Positions 1 through 9,649 of a stretch of 64,000 nt of DNA are shown piece after piece; the first letter of the stretch is position 1, and every line of letters starts with the position of its first letter. Below the pieces are notes generated by a model. That model saw only the letters and a program-made list of their open reading frames with translations, had not been told where the DNA came from and searched no databases. The position numbers were made by a program, and so were the translations under genes. Source of the DNA: Vibrio echinoideorum (GTDB lineage Bacteria; Pseudomonadota; Gammaproteobacteria; Enterobacterales; Vibrionaceae); assembly GCF_024347455.1 (NCBI RefSeq), contig NZ_AP025484.1, positions 930,001 to 994,000 of the forward strand, read 5' to 3'.

Positions 1-44
1 GCTAAATTTTTATCATCTTCAACGAGAAGCAATGTCTGTTTCAC
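1..44 (-). CDS. vxrB: Response regulator, N-terminal fragment (probable VxrB)
   Basis: Only the first 14 codons lie in the window; the gene runs off the left edge. Reading from a GTG at 42-44 gives MKQTLLLVEDDKNLA, the first beta strand and the acidic D-D pair of a receiver domain. The GTG lies inside the end of the kinase gene, so the two overlap by 26 bp and are probably translationally coupled. As partner of a DUF3404 kinase it should be the response regulator VxrB, known in V. cholerae for control of type VI secretion, biofilm and cell-wall homeostasis. The output domain cannot be seen. The receiver identity is clear; the name rests on the neighbour. Confidence 0.75.
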   Translation of the reverse strand, partial: MKQTLLLVEDDKNL

Positions 45-1491
45 AAGGTATCTCCAAAATAAATGTTGTTGGGGGGCCTATAAGCGTCATGTGACCGCCC
101 ATTTTTCCGACCATAGATTCCACTATCGTCAGACCTAAACCGAGTCCACTCTTACTTACGAATGGCTTTCTTAGTTGTCCCCAATCTTTGCGGGATAAGT
201 CTCCATTATCTATAACTTTGAATGTCAGCTTCTTGTCAGAAGTATTCAGTTCTAGTATCACTGGAGCAACACCGTATTTCACGGCATTTCTGATTAGGTT
301 GTCGATACACGTTCCTAACCAATATACGTTCACTTTTGCAGCAATGTCTTTATTCACACGCAGTTCAATTCCTGGTGCGAAATCTTCTTCAACTTTGTAT
401 TGCAGCCACTCTTCTACGCTTGGTACCCACTCTGTCGCTAATGGTTGGTTATCCGACTGCAAATAGTCTTTACTCGCTTCTGCTAGTTGTCTTAAACGGC
501 GAGTGTCTTCACATAATCTACGAAACTCATCATATACCGTTTCCGGTAGCTGTTCGAACTCACGTCTAAAGCCTTCAACAGTCAGTGACAAACTTGCAAT
601 CGGTGTTCTTAGTTCATGCGTTAAGATTTGAAGCACCAGCATGCGGCTTTTCATCTCTTGCTTCTTACTATTCCAACGGTAAACCGCCCAACCTAAGACA
701 AGCAAGATGTTAGCTATCACCAAGATAAACATGGCGATTTGAAGAAGCTCGGAATGATCTTCTATCTCCCAACAAACGTTACCGCGTTGGACAAAACAAC
801 TGTTACCTTCTGACGATAAGCTGAACGATAAGCCGGCAAGTGTCGCGTTTTCGTTCCAAACTGGCTCTTTATACAAATAGTATCGATCGCCGCGTTTAAC
901 CCACATTTCATCTAGTTCAACAAACATACTCGCACCGGCTAGCAGCGCCGTGATGGCTTCATTGTCCATTTGTTGTAAACGAGAGAGCAGTTCGTCATGC
1001 TCAGTATTTGGGCGCTCTTGGATATGCATAAAACGCTTTAAAGAGTCGAACTTGTCTGGGTACTTCTCAACGTATCTTGCAGCATATGAACCACCACCCG
1101 GATGAATCAAACCACTACGGCTAAACCAACGATCGGAAAGCTTGGTTCCTTTACATAGTGCTCGCGTAAAAACCAAAGGCTCTGTTATTAAAGGACTTAA
1201 TGGTAATTTTCCGCTACAGGTTTTTGATAACTGGTATAAGCGTTGGATGTCTTTTAATGGATATTCTGCTGTTTGTGGCAGCATCGAAGACGGCATGATC
1301 AAACGAGTCGGATAATCAGCTTGAAGCAGTCGAATATCATAAGATTCAACCGCCGTTTCATGATCAAAGAGTTTGGTAAAGTTATCGATACGCTCAGGCA
1401 GAGAATCAGCAAACGCGTTTACTGAGACCGATAACGTAGCAATAAGAAGAGTAAATGTTCTTTTGATGATCACAAACCAACGCAAATTCAT
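19..1491 (-). CDS. vxrA: Sensor histidine kinase with DUF3404 periplasmic domain (VxrA)
   Basis: Membrane histidine kinase of about 490 residues. A signal/TM segment lies near residues 8-28, then a periplasmic sensor region of about 220 residues of the DUF3404 type. TM2 is near 251-271. The catalytic core follows: H-box LTHELRTP with the phospho-His near 292, N-box NLIRNAVKYG near 398-407, DNGD near 428 and GLGLGL near 449. It should phosphorylate the regulator encoded immediately downstream. In V. cholerae the homologous VxrAB pair responds to cell-wall stress and controls type VI secretion. I prefer the ATG at 1489-1491 over a TTG three codons upstream; neither has a strong SD. The periplasmic part has cysteines near residues 92, 113, 232 and 240. 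It is separated from pntB by a terminator, so it is probably its own transcript. Confidence 0.85.
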   Translation of the reverse strand: MNLRWFVIIKRTFTLLIATLSVSVNAFADSLPERIDNFTKLFDHETAVESYDIRLLQADYPTRLIMPSSMLPQTAEYPLKDIQRLYQLSKTCSGKLPLSPLITEPLVFTRALCKGTKLSDRWFSRSGLIHPGGGSYAARYVEKYPDKFDSLKRFMHIQERPNTEHDELLSRLQQMDNEAITALLAGASMFVELDEMWVKRGDRYYLYKEPVWNENATLAGLSFSLSSEGNSCFVQRGNVCWEIEDHSELLQIAMFILVIANILLVLGWAVYRWNSKKQEMKSRMLVLQILTHELRTPIASLSLTVEGFRREFEQLPETVYDEFRRLCEDTRRLRQLAEASKDYLQSDNQPLATEWVPSVEEWLQYKVEEDFAPGIELRVNKDIAAKVNVYWLGTCIDNLIRNAVKYGVAPVILELNTSDKKLTFKVIDNGDLSRKDWGQLRKPFVSKSGLGLGLTIVESMVGKMGGHMTLIGPPTTFILEIPCETDIASR

Positions 1492-1710
1492 ATAGATCAA
1501 TCAAATATATACCATTCCCTATCAAAGATAAATTTTTAACCGCATGAAAAATAGTGTTGATTACCAGTGACAACGATTGCGCTGTTGGATTCTGGAAAAT
1601 ATAACGGATACATTTGTCCCTAACCTACAAATAGTAGCTCTGGGCCCCAGATAGGTAAACTGGATCTCTAGAGAGATAAGCAATGGCACTTAATAGATAA
1701 ACAAGCGCTT

Positions 1711-1743
1711 CAAAAACAAAAAAAGGAGCTCAAATGAGCTCCT
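1711..1743 (-). terminator. Rho-independent terminator after pntB
   Basis: A perfect 9-bp inverted repeat, AGGAGCTCA/TGAGCTCCT (1724-1732 and 1735-1743), is followed on the minus strand by a T-rich tract (1711-1723). It lies 23 bp past the pntB stop and separates pntAB from vxrA. Confidence 0.85.
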
Positions 1744-1766
1744 CAGTATTGCAAGGTGTTTAGCCT

Positions 1767-3146
1767 TTATAGATGCTCTAAGATACCCAAGCAACTCTGT
1801 TTAGCATCACCAAACAGCATCTGCGTGTTATCTTTAAAGAACAATGGGTTTTGCACACCTGCATAACCCGTGTTCATAGAGCGTTTGAACACGACAACGT
1901 TTTGAGCATTCCAAACTTCCAACACTGGCATTCCTGCAATTGGGCTGTTTGGATCTTCTAATGCTGCTGGGTTCACGGTGTCATTTGCACCAATAACCAA
2001 TACAGTATCTGTCTCATTGAAGTCATCATTGAGCTCGTCCATTTCAAGAACGATATCGTATGGTACTTTTGCTTCAGCGAGGAGTACGTTCATGTGACCC
2101 GGTAATCGACCCGCAACTGGGTGGATACCAAAACGAACGTTGATACCTTGCGCTCTTAGTTTTTCAGTGATTTCATGCACTGGGTATTGAGCTTGAGCTA
2201 CTGCCATGCCGTACCCTGGAGTGATGATCACTGACTTAGAGTTCTTAAGCATGTCCGCCACATCTTCAGCAGATGTTTCGCGGTGTTCACCCTGTTCTTC
2301 ATCACTGTCAGAAACAACGACTTCTTGGCCAAACCCACCAGCGATAACGCTAATGAACGACCGATTCATCGCTTTACACATGATGTACGACAGAATTGCA
2401 CCTGACGAGCCAACCAACGCACCCGTTACGATCAACAGGTCGTTTGCAAGCATGAAGCCTGCTGCTGCTGCTGCCCAACCTGAGTAAGAGTTCAGCATTG
2501 AAACAACCACTGGCATATCTGCACCGCCAATCGATGCCACTAGGTGGTAACCGAATGCGAATGCGATAAGTGTCATCAGCATAAGAGCAAACATGCTGCC
2601 ATCAGCTTTAACGAACATAATCATTAGCAATGTAGAAGCAACGATAGCCGCTAGGTTCCACTTGTGCTTATGGGGGATGTTCAATGCAGACGATGAAATA
2701 ACACCGCGTAGCTTAGCAAATGCCACAATGGAACCGGTGAATGTAACCGCACCAATAAACACACCAAGGAACACTTCAACCAAGTGGATAACATGCTCTG
2801 CATGCGTTGCAGCTACTGGGGCATCAATGTAACTGTTGTAACCAACAAGTACCGCAGCCATACCTACGAAGCTATGCAGAATTGCCACCAGCTCAGGCAT
2901 TTCCGTCATTTCTACTTTTTTAGCAAAGTGAATGCCAATACCACCACCGATCACCATTGCAATGATGATCCAAACAATACCTGCTGAGTGAGGGCCAAAG
3001 ATCGTCGCGATCAATGCGATTGCCATACCTGTAATACCGTAATAGTTACCTGCACGTGCAGATTCCTGTTTCGATAATCCAGCTAAGCTCATGATAAAGA
3101 ATACAGCAGCAACAATATAAGCTGCTTGTACTAATCCTTCAGACAT
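1767..3146 (-). CDS. pntB: NAD(P) transhydrogenase subunit beta
   Basis: Inner-membrane subunit of the proton-translocating transhydrogenase, which moves hydride between NADH and NADP+ using the proton gradient. The 459-residue length fits PntB. The N-terminal ~270 residues are a run of hydrophobic helices. The C-terminal ~180 residues form the NADP(H)-binding dIII domain, visible in [14 protein letters not shown], the [18 protein letters not shown] segment, [10 protein letters not shown] and the ending FGDAKQS. The start has a good SD (AAGGAG, 6-7 bp before ATG). It follows pntA by 10 bp on the same strand, so the two form an operon. The pnt-vxr adjacency matches what I recall from V. cholerae chromosome II. 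Confidence 0.96.
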   Translation of the reverse strand: MSEGLVQAAYIVAAVFFIMSLAGLSKQESARAGNYYGITGMAIALIATIFGPHSAGIVWIIIAMVIGGGIGIHFAKKVEMTEMPELVAILHSFVGMAAVLVGYNSYIDAPVAATHAEHVIHLVEVFLGVFIGAVTFTGSIVAFAKLRGVISSSALNIPHKHKWNLAAIVASTLLMIMFVKADGSMFALMLMTLIAFAFGYHLVASIGGADMPVVVSMLNSYSGWAAAAAGFMLANDLLIVTGALVGSSGAILSYIMCKAMNRSFISVIAGGFGQEVVVSDSDEEQGEHRETSAEDVADMLKNSKSVIITPGYGMAVAQAQYPVHEITEKLRAQGINVRFGIHPVAGRLPGHMNVLLAEAKVPYDIVLEMDELNDDFNETDTVLVIGANDTVNPAALEDPNSPIAGMPVLEVWNAQNVVVFKRSMNTGYAGVQNPLFFKDNTQMLFGDAKQSCLGILEHL

Positions 3147-3156
3147 CTGTTACTCC

Positions 3157-4707
3157 TTAGTCTTTACGGAACATTTCAAGCATACGTTTGGTCACGGTAA
3201 AGCCACCAAAGATATTGATACTTGCAATTAATACGGCAATAAATGATAAGAACGTGACAACGCCACTTCCTTGTCCTATTTGTAACAGTGCACCTACCAC
3301 AATAATCCCTGAAATCGCGTTCGTCACCGACATCAAAGGAGTATGCAGAGAATGGCTTACATTCCAAACTACGTAATAACCCACCACACAAGCGAGAACA
3401 AAAACGGTAAAGTGAGATAAGAACGCAGCAGGAGCAACCGAAGCTATCCAAGCAAAAGCACCGACGGCAACTGCCATGCCAGCCGCTTTCTTAATTGGAG
3501 AGACAGGTTCTTGAACTTTTGGTTCAGGTCTCACCGCTTTCGGCTTAGCTTGTTGTTGTGGTTGAGCTGACACTTGAATTGGTGGAGCTGGCCAAGTTAT
3601 CTCGCCTGCTTTAACTACTGTTACACCACGCAGTACAACATCTTCAAAGTCGATATTGATGTTGCCGTCTTTTTCTTTGCAAAGCAATTTCAGTAGATTA
3701 ACCAAGTTAGTTGCGTACAGTTGAGATGACTGGGTCGGCAATCGACCTACCATATCGGTGTAACCGACAACTTTCACACCATTCGCGGTTGTGATTACTT
3801 GGTCTGCAACCGTGTATTCACAGTTACCGCCATTGGCAGCCGCAAGATCCACAATCACGCTACCTGCGCTCATGCTGTCTACCATATCTTTGGTAATCAG
3901 TTTAGGTGCAGGACGCCCTGGGATAAGAGCCGTAGTAATGATGATGTCGACATCTTTCGCTTGAGCCGCGTAAAGTTCTTCAGCTTTCTTGTTGAATGCT
4001 TCAGACATCTCTTTTGCGTAGCCATCACCAGCGCTTGTATCTTCCTTGAAATCTACTTCCAAGAATTCAGCGCCCATAGACTCTACTTGTTCTTTCACTT
4101 CAGAACGAACGTCGAATGAACGAACAATCGCACCTAAACTACCTGCAGCGCCAATCGCCGCTAGGCCAGCAACACCCGCACCGGCAACCAATACTTTAGC
4201 TGGTGGAACTTTACCTGCCGCCGTAATTTGACCTGTGAAGAATCGACCAAACTCATGCGCCGCTTCGACAACAGCACGATAGCCCGCGATGTTTGCCATA
4301 GAACTTAACGCATCTAACGCTTGAGCTCTCGAAATACGAGGTACAGAATCCATCGCCATCACATTGATGTTACGAGTGGACAGTTGTTCCATTAATTCCG
4401 GGTTTTGAGCAGGCCAAATAAAGCTGACCAATGTAGCGCCATCTTTTAGTAATTCGATTTCATTTTTCGTATCGTCAACGATTGGAGCGTTAACTTTAAA
4501 GATAATATCGGATTTCCAAGCTTCATCTGCGGTAACAACTTTTGCTCCAGCTTGTTCATAAGCTGTATCGTCAAAACTTGCTAACGCACCTGCTTGTGAT
4601 TCAACACAGACTTCAAACCCTAATTTTAGAAGCTGTTCTACCGATTTCGGTGAAGCAGCGACTCGCGTTTCACCTGCGAGTGTTTCTCTTGGTACACCAA
4701 TTTGCAT
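3157..4707 (-). CDS. pntA: NAD(P) transhydrogenase subunit alpha
   Basis: Alpha subunit of the transhydrogenase, 516 residues. It opens [18 protein letters not shown], the typical start of the AlaDH/PNT N-terminal domain. The NAD-binding fold follows ([22 protein letters not shown]), then the RSFDVR and [16 protein letters not shown] motifs. The C-terminal ~100 residues hold four hydrophobic helices that join PntB in the membrane. The open frame continues 26 codons upstream to 4785, but family alignment and an SD-like AAGGAA 7 bp before the ATG at 4705-4707 place the start there. A Pro/Gln/Lys-rich linker ([16 protein letters not shown]) separates the soluble and membrane parts. First gene of the pntAB operon. 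Confidence 0.96.
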   Translation of the reverse strand: MQIGVPRETLAGETRVAASPKSVEQLLKLGFEVCVESQAGALASFDDTAYEQAGAKVVTADEAWKSDIIFKVNAPIVDDTKNEIELLKDGATLVSFIWPAQNPELMEQLSTRNINVMAMDSVPRISRAQALDALSSMANIAGYRAVVEAAHEFGRFFTGQITAAGKVPPAKVLVAGAGVAGLAAIGAAGSLGAIVRSFDVRSEVKEQVESMGAEFLEVDFKEDTSAGDGYAKEMSEAFNKKAEELYAAQAKDVDIIITTALIPGRPAPKLITKDMVDSMSAGSVIVDLAAANGGNCEYTVADQVITTANGVKVVGYTDMVGRLPTQSSQLYATNLVNLLKLLCKEKDGNINIDFEDVVLRGVTVVKAGEITWPAPPIQVSAQPQQQAKPKAVRPEPKVQEPVSPIKKAAGMAVAVGAFAWIASVAPAAFLSHFTVFVLACVVGYYVVWNVSHSLHTPLMSVTNAISGIIVVGALLQIGQGSGVVTFLSFIAVLIASINIFGGFTVTKRMLEMFRKD

Positions 4708-4930
4708 AGCGATTCCTTGACTATTGGCACAATGACTTATTCGTTTGTATCTAACGACAACTAATACTTCAAGCGTTTTGTTCAAAGAACAGGAAAAGTT
4801 ATTACTTATAACGATTTAGTTGAGTTTTAAGCACTTCATTTCAACAAATGATGGCCTTCTCGAACAAAGAGGTCAAACCACTCACCAATAATCCTTTTAA
4901 TAACAACCTACTAGCTGTTCTTTATCCCTA

Positions 4931-4969
4931 AAACTAAAAAGAGCTTTCAGCATATACACTGAAAGCTCT
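4931..4969 (-). terminator. Terminator after the HlyU-family gene
   Basis: An 11-bp perfect stem, AGAGCTTTCAG/CTGAAAGCTCT (4940-4950 and 4959-4969), has an 8-nt loop and is followed on the minus strand by TTTTAGTTT. It lies 38 bp past the stop at 5007. The rest of the 300-bp gap up to the pntA start (4970-5006 and 4708-4930) shows no other gene; the pntA promoter must lie in 4708-4930. Confidence 0.85.
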
Positions 4970-5006
4970 CTAAATGATGACCAACATCAATTCTAACCCT
5001 AATTGG

Positions 5007-5288
5007 TTAGCTAAATATATTGTCGCCCATTTGGTCAATGAACATCTGCGATTTTTTGAGCATCAATCCATTGGCGTCTTCTTTGTTTGAAACAACATCA
5101 GAACGAATAAAACGATGCGTTTTGATTTCACCGTCGATCTCTTTCTCAATTCGCCCAGCAACACGGTACTGACCAGATTCTGCAATGGCGTCTTGGTAAA
5201 TATTGAATCCTTTATATTCCACAGGCTCAATGTCTACTTTTTGTTCGGTTTTTTCTTTGCCACCAAATAATCTAGAAAAGAATCCCAC
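5007..5288 (-). CDS. HlyU-family small protein (PF10115 type)
   Basis: A 93-residue soluble protein. It opens MGFFSRLFGG, followed by the core EPVEYKGFNIYQDAIAES, GQYRVAGRIEKEIDGE and THRFIRSDVV. I recognise this as the small family deposited as 'transcriptional activator HlyU' (PF10115). It is not the ArsR-type HlyU that regulates haemolysin in Vibrio, and no helix-turn-helix is obvious here. Function is unknown. It is monocistronic: its own terminator lies downstream, and it starts 44 bp after the ComFB-like gene, with which it may share a promoter. SD (AAGGAG) is present before the ATG. Confidence 0.75.
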   Translation of the reverse strand: MGFFSRLFGGKEKTEQKVDIEPVEYKGFNIYQDAIAESGQYRVAGRIEKEIDGEIKTHRFIRSDVVSNKEDANGLMLKKSQMFIDQMGDNIFS

Positions 5289-5332
5289 GTTTTTACTCCT
5301 TAAATAATCGTACTGACCTTAAACTATCACGA

Positions 5333-5695
5333 CTATTTGCCGTTCAACAATGGCTTTTCATACCATTGCAATTCTACGTCATCATCAAAATTGTGTTGAC
5401 TAAAGATAACCGGCATATTGTCCTTACGATCACGTCTTCGATCGTCAATGATCATGCTCTCTGCATTTTTAACCGCGATCTCACTATTTCGTTTATAGAG
5501 CACCAATTTGTCTTCTGGTAGCGCAGCAAGAAAGTCGATATCAAAACGAATATAAATAGGTTTTAACTGACCTAACGCCAAACAAGCAAGATCAGCTAAC
5601 TGTTCGTTGGTATAACTAGACACATATTCCTCGGTAATCAAAACATGACCAACGAGTGTTTCCATATAGTTATGTACATCCACACTAATTTGCAT
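5333..5695 (-). CDS. ComFB-like protein
   Basis: A 120-residue soluble protein resembling the late-competence ComFB family (PF10719). It opens MQISVDVHNYMETLVGHVL, then LADLACLALGQLKPIYIRF and a conserved DIDFLAALP. This family has about 90 residues built around 'NyME.lV...l...dvcCLALNrLPPrYi'; the present protein has extra acidic/basic residues at its end. The frame is open to 5746, but the strong SD GGAGGTG just before the ATG at 5693-5695 sets the start. In other bacteria ComFB-like proteins have been tied to c-di-nucleotide binding; here it neighbours a diguanylate cyclase, which is suggestive only. Confidence 0.65.
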   Translation of the reverse strand: MQISVDVHNYMETLVGHVLITEEYVSSYTNEQLADLACLALGQLKPIYIRFDIDFLAALPEDKLVLYKRNSEIAVKNAESMIIDDRRRDRKDNMPVIFSQHNFDDDVELQWYEKPLLNGK

Positions 5696-6013
5696 ACTAC
5701 ACCTCCGTTTGTAGTGTTCAATAATGTTGCTCTTTACTCTTAACAACTTACCATGACTAACCGCTTATTGATGTTAACGACTTACGTTTTGTTAAGTATC
5801 TATAACGACTAATTAATTTATCATATATACTGTGTAGTTCGTTCTATGGTTAATAGCAACTCAAATACATATAAATGTGGTTGCACCAATAGCGACCTAT
5901 GACCATGTTTTTGCTCTAATTTACGCAAAAAGCTTGGCAATCGCTTGTTTAACCGTATCCTACGTATAAAATTAAATTATAAGATCATCAGTACACTTAG
6001 GCTCACCACATAA

Positions 6014-7255
6014 ATGGCATTTTCTTTTGTAACGTCGAGCTTGTTTCGATTTTGCTTTCCCTTACTTCTATTAGCAATGTTACTCGTAGGTATGAATAAC
6101 GTCATTCTTGTGACGAGTTCAAACTTAGGGTTTGCTAGCAACCTCCCATATATTTTGTTGAGTGTTGCCGTTCTGTTATGTCACACATTCAGACAGGGTC
6201 GTATGGCAATGGTATCTTTTACCATGCTTGTCGCGTACCTAATCATCCAAATTCGTTTGCAAACGCCACTCAATACTGGCACCACTTTATTAGAACTTTC
6301 TCTGCTTGCTACCTTGCTTCCTGTTACCTGTTTGTTGGTATACGCATTTCCCGACAATGGCGTTAACTCAAAGTCGATGTTCTTGTATGCGTTAGTAGTG
6401 GTGCTGTTTATGGTTTGGGCACAGCTTATCGTTTCTCACTTCCATGCCGGAGGTTTCGAATCATGGAGCGAAGGTGTGCTGTTTACGGTAAGAGATTTTT
6501 CTAAGCTGCCATTTGTTCTTGTTTTGTATAGCCTCTGCTTATTAGGCTTAACGGCAATTTTAGTTCTGGTCTATAACCGCTCTATCGATGTTGTGGTTTA
6601 TAGCGCGATCTTGCTTGGCTCATGTACTTTCATCTTTTTTGATGTGCAGTACATCTCAAGCACTATGTTTTCTTTGTCTGGGACGTTGATAATCATCTAT
6701 GTGATGTCAGCAAGCCACGATATGGCCTTTAATGACCAACTGACTAACATTCCTGGCCGACACGCTTTAGAAGTTGATATGAAGCACTTAGGGCGAAAAT
6801 ACTCGATGGCGATGGTCGATATTGATCACTTCAAGAAATTTAATGATACCTACGGCCATGATATTGGTGATGATGTTCTCAAGTTAGTCGCACGCCTTAT
6901 CACAGAAACTGGTGGAGGTGCTCGCGCCTATCGCTACGGTGGTGAGGAGTTCACTATCATCTTCAAAGGTAAGCGCACTGAACAAGCGAAAGAACACCTA
7001 CAGACGTTAATCTCTGAGATTCAGAATTACGACATGATTATTCGCAATACTCTCGATCGTCCTGATGACCATGAAGCCGGTATGAAAAAGCGTGGCCAGA
7101 GTAGCAATCCGACTAAAGTGGTGAATGTGACGGTAAGTATTGGACTGTCTGATAGTACGACTACTAAACAACCTGAAGAGGTTTTGAAGCTTGCTGATAA
7201 TGCACTTTACAAAGCCAAGGAAACAGGCCGAAACAAGCTGTGTGTTAGTCGCTAG
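6014..7255 (+). CDS. Membrane diguanylate cyclase (GGDEF)
   Basis: A 413-residue inner-membrane protein. About seven hydrophobic segments in residues 10-230 form a sensor/anchor that I cannot assign to a named MASE type. A C-terminal GGDEF domain (about 240-413) follows, with signature GGEEF at 309-313 and metal-site residues in MVDIDHFKKFNDTYGHDIGD. The motif is intact, so synthesis of c-di-GMP from two GTP is expected. The usual inhibitory I-site (RxxD five residues before GG) is absent: GGGA occupies that position. An insertion near 340-365 (RPDDHEAGMKKRGQSS) separates two core strands and is longer than normal. It is transcribed divergently from the ComFB-like gene. No clear SD precedes the ATG. 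Confidence 0.88.
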   Translation: MAFSFVTSSLFRFCFPLLLLAMLLVGMNNVILVTSSNLGFASNLPYILLSVAVLLCHTFRQGRMAMVSFTMLVAYLIIQIRLQTPLNTGTTLLELSLLATLLPVTCLLVYAFPDNGVNSKSMFLYALVVVLFMVWAQLIVSHFHAGGFESWSEGVLFTVRDFSKLPFVLVLYSLCLLGLTAILVLVYNRSIDVVVYSAILLGSCTFIFFDVQYISSTMFSLSGTLIIIYVMSASHDMAFNDQLTNIPGRHALEVDMKHLGRKYSMAMVDIDHFKKFNDTYGHDIGDDVLKLVARLITETGGGARAYRYGGEEFTIIFKGKRTEQAKEHLQTLISEIQNYDMIIRNTLDRPDDHEAGMKKRGQSSNPTKVVNVTVSIGLSDSTTTKQPEEVLKLADNALYKAKETGRNKLCVSR

Positions 7256-7283
7256 AAGCGTCAATAGCTGCTGTAGCTATCAA

Positions 7284-7324
7284 CTAACAGCTAACAGCTA
7301 ACAGCTAACAGCTAACAGCTAACA
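7284..7324. repeat. Heptanucleotide tandem repeat (CTAACAG)n
   Basis: Five exact copies of CTAACAG followed by a sixth lacking its last base, in the convergent gap 28 bp past the stop of the GGDEF gene. The rest of the gap (7325-7458) is AT-rich with TAA-rich degenerate repeats. I see no good terminator in it. Confidence 0.95.
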
Positions 7325-7458
7325 ATAACTAAAAGGCTCAATAGCTTAAGTATCAATAACTAGTTACTAATAACCAGTAAACAGAGCATTAATAACTGTA
7401 TGCTTTAATGACGAGAAGAACCACTAGTTATAAGTTCCATGTGTAATAGACAGGGAGA

Positions 7459-8481
7459 TTAATCTTGGTTGAAGAAGATAACTAAGCTCCCTCCTTTCAG
7501 ACTACTTCCGTAATTGATCGTAAACCCAATTCCAACATTATCAACCCAGTCGTTAAATAGATTTGGGTTGAGTAGCCAACCTACACTGCCTTCGTAATAT
7601 GACGTTGTACCCATAGAAGCAACGGTATCACCACCGATATCAATTCTTCTTATACTGGAGTACATAGAAGTAATGTTCTTATCCCAGCGTATTAAGTCAT
7701 AGAAAATCTTGGCTTCATTGGCGATATACCAACCTTCGGGATATCCAACGTTGCCATTATTAGCCTCTCCCCAACCTATACCATTGAAGTAATGCCAACT
7801 AGTACTTAACTTGTATTTTCCCCAGTCATTCTTGTCTTCAAAGGTCAATTTAATCTTAGGTTCAATGATGTAAGCCCATGCATCGGTATTGAGATAAACG
7901 TTATCCAATTGATCTTTAATAGGCTCAAGCAATGATGAACGATATTCGAAGTCATTACGGTAATAAGATATGTGGTTACCAATAGCAGAACTGAAACTCC
8001 AGTGCTCATCTAATTGGGATACATTCGCAAATTCTACATAGCCAGAAATGACTGATTCTTTTTGAAAATCGCTTTTCACCGTAGACGCGTACGAAATGTC
8101 CTTCTCAATACGCAGTGCTGACAAACGCAATGTTATCTCTTGATGATTATCTTCAATATATTCAGGTAGTTCAAACGTATACGGAAGGCTGATTGAAGTA
8201 ATATCTTTTCTGCGACTTACAGAGTCTTTTGAACCAATATCTTCGTTATCTAAACTAAAGACTTTGTTTGGATCAAAATTATTAATACCAAAGGTAAACA
8301 CGTCGGTATCGTTAAGCAGTACGCTCGTCGCGAATGTTCGCTCGATGTCCTTTCTGAATGAATCTGTCAACGAGTTTGCATTACCTATTGTAGGAAAGAT
8401 AAAACAAAGCAGTGGAAGTATGGTTGCCCTGTTTATATTTACCCTAGAGCATAACTTTGAATGTGGCATTTCTTTTATCAC
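7459..8481 (-). CDS. Outer-membrane beta-barrel, solitary autotransporter-type
   Basis: A 340-residue secreted protein with a signal peptide (hydrophobic ILPLLCFIFPTIGNA, cleavage near residue 36). The mature part is rich in alternating hydrophobic/aromatic strands: TSISLPYTFELPEY, ITLRLSALRIEK, SVISGYVEFANV, YKLSTSWHYF, EGSVGWLLNP and VGIGFTINYGSS. It ends in SLVIFFNQD, not the canonical terminal aromatic. It resembles the Vibrio 'solitary outer membrane autotransporter beta-barrel' family (Omp_AT), which lacks a passenger; that assignment is from memory. Transcribed convergently to the GGDEF gene. Substrate or role unknown. Confidence 0.6.
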   Translation of the reverse strand: MIKEMPHSKLCSRVNINRATILPLLCFIFPTIGNANSLTDSFRKDIERTFATSVLLNDTDVFTFGINNFDPNKVFSLDNEDIGSKDSVSRRKDITSISLPYTFELPEYIEDNHQEITLRLSALRIEKDISYASTVKSDFQKESVISGYVEFANVSQLDEHWSFSSAIGNHISYYRNDFEYRSSLLEPIKDQLDNVYLNTDAWAYIIEPKIKLTFEDKNDWGKYKLSTSWHYFNGIGWGEANNGNVGYPEGWYIANEAKIFYDLIRWDKNITSMYSSIRRIDIGGDTVASMGTTSYYEGSVGWLLNPNLFNDWVDNVGIGFTINYGSSLKGGSLVIFFNQD

Positions 8482-8546
8482 TAAATCGGCTTCCTAGCTC
8501 AATGCTATTAGAAGTATAAATTCAATTATCTAAAAGAGCTCACCAA

Positions 8547-9497
8547 CTAACGTGCAAGCTCCAAAATAGTTCGCTGTATAAAGGTATTTCTACCACTTTG
8601 CTTTGCTTGATAAAGCGCCTGGTCAACCTTGTCGTAAATAGAGGCCGTAGATTCATCACCTCCGGGTACAAATGACAACACACCTTGTGACACTGTCACC
8701 CTATCAGATACTGTTGAATGATCGTGTGCATAGTTCATTTCATGCAGCGCTTCTTTGACTCGGATAGCTTGTAACTTAGCCGTTTCACTGTCGGTATCAC
8801 TCAGAATCAAAACAAACTCTTCACCACCATAACGCCCCACATACTCACCCGCACGAACGAAGAGTTGCTTTAAGGTCGTGGCAAGGCCTTGTAAGCAGGT
8901 ATCCCCTTGAATATGCCCGTAATTATCGTTGTAAGGCTTAAAGAAGTCTACATCTAATAAAATGACTGTCATGGGTATATTACGCCTTCCATGCCATGCA
9001 ATACTTTCTTCAAGCTTAGTGTCCATATATCGACGATTATACAGTTTGGTGAGACCGTCTTCGTTGGCTTGTTGCTGTAGGAGTATGTTGAGTTCTTCGA
9101 GTTTGGCAGTACTCTGCTTTAATTCTCGTCGCATGTGCGCGATACGCTGCATTGCGATCAGCTTGGAATTCAAAACAACTTTGTTAACTGGCTTAATCAG
9201 GTAATCGTCACCGCCCGCATCAATCGCCTTAGCAATCATTGCGGGCTCTTCGTGACCACTCAAAAAGATGATAGGAACCCATTCAGGGAATCGACTGCGA
9301 ACCTCATTAGCGACTTCAAAACCATCCATGTCTGGCATGCTGATATCGAGTAGTACGAGTTCAGGATCAAAATCAGAATAAACATTCAGGGCTTCCTTTC
9401 CGCTGCCAACAGCTTCAACAATATGACCTAATTGCTTAAGTCGAATAGCAAGTTGCATCCGGTCAAGTTGAACATCATCAACCAGCAATATGCGCAT
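8547..9497 (-). CDS. Response regulator with GGDEF output (diguanylate cyclase)
   Basis: A soluble two-domain protein of 316 residues. The receiver domain (about 1-118) has acidic pair DD, phospho-acceptor Asp near 51 (ELVLLDISMPDMDG) and Lys near 102 (YLIKPV). A short coiled linker rich in Glu/Gln follows, then a GGDEF domain with GGEEF near 224-228 and LLDVDFFKPYNDNYGH. This is the PleD/WspR-like layout: phosphorylation should control c-di-GMP synthesis. At the I-site position it has RAGE rather than RxxD. The open frame begins at 9560; I choose the ATG at 9495-9497 because the receiver starts there and AAGGGA precedes it by 6 bp. A second possible ATG at 9516-9518 also has an SD. No partner kinase is adjacent. 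Confidence 0.88.
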   Translation of the reverse strand: MRILLVDDVQLDRMQLAIRLKQLGHIVEAVGSGKEALNVYSDFDPELVLLDISMPDMDGFEVANEVRSRFPEWVPIIFLSGHEEPAMIAKAIDAGGDDYLIKPVNKVVLNSKLIAMQRIAHMRRELKQSTAKLEELNILLQQQANEDGLTKLYNRRYMDTKLEESIAWHGRRNIPMTVILLDVDFFKPYNDNYGHIQGDTCLQGLATTLKQLFVRAGEYVGRYGGEEFVLILSDTDSETAKLQAIRVKEALHEMNYAHDHSTVSDRVTVSQGVLSFVPGGDESTASIYDKVDQALYQAKQSGRNTFIQRTILELAR

Positions 9498-9649
9498 CGA
9501 AGATCCCTTTTCTATCATCACATCACCTTTATCTAGTGTTGAATATTCAAAGTAGCTCAAATTTGGGCTTAAATCATGCCCTAATCTCTATATTATATTG
9601 ACTTTTTTACAGATCTTTTTAGCATTGTTTCTTTTTAAAGAGAAATACT

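Noticed and set aside
4708..4785. Longer start for pntA
   Set aside because: The 26 extra codons have no family counterpart, and the downstream ATG starts with the conserved QIGVPRE.
7284..7324. CRISPR array
   Set aside because: Unit is 7 bp with no spacers and no cas genes anywhere in the window.
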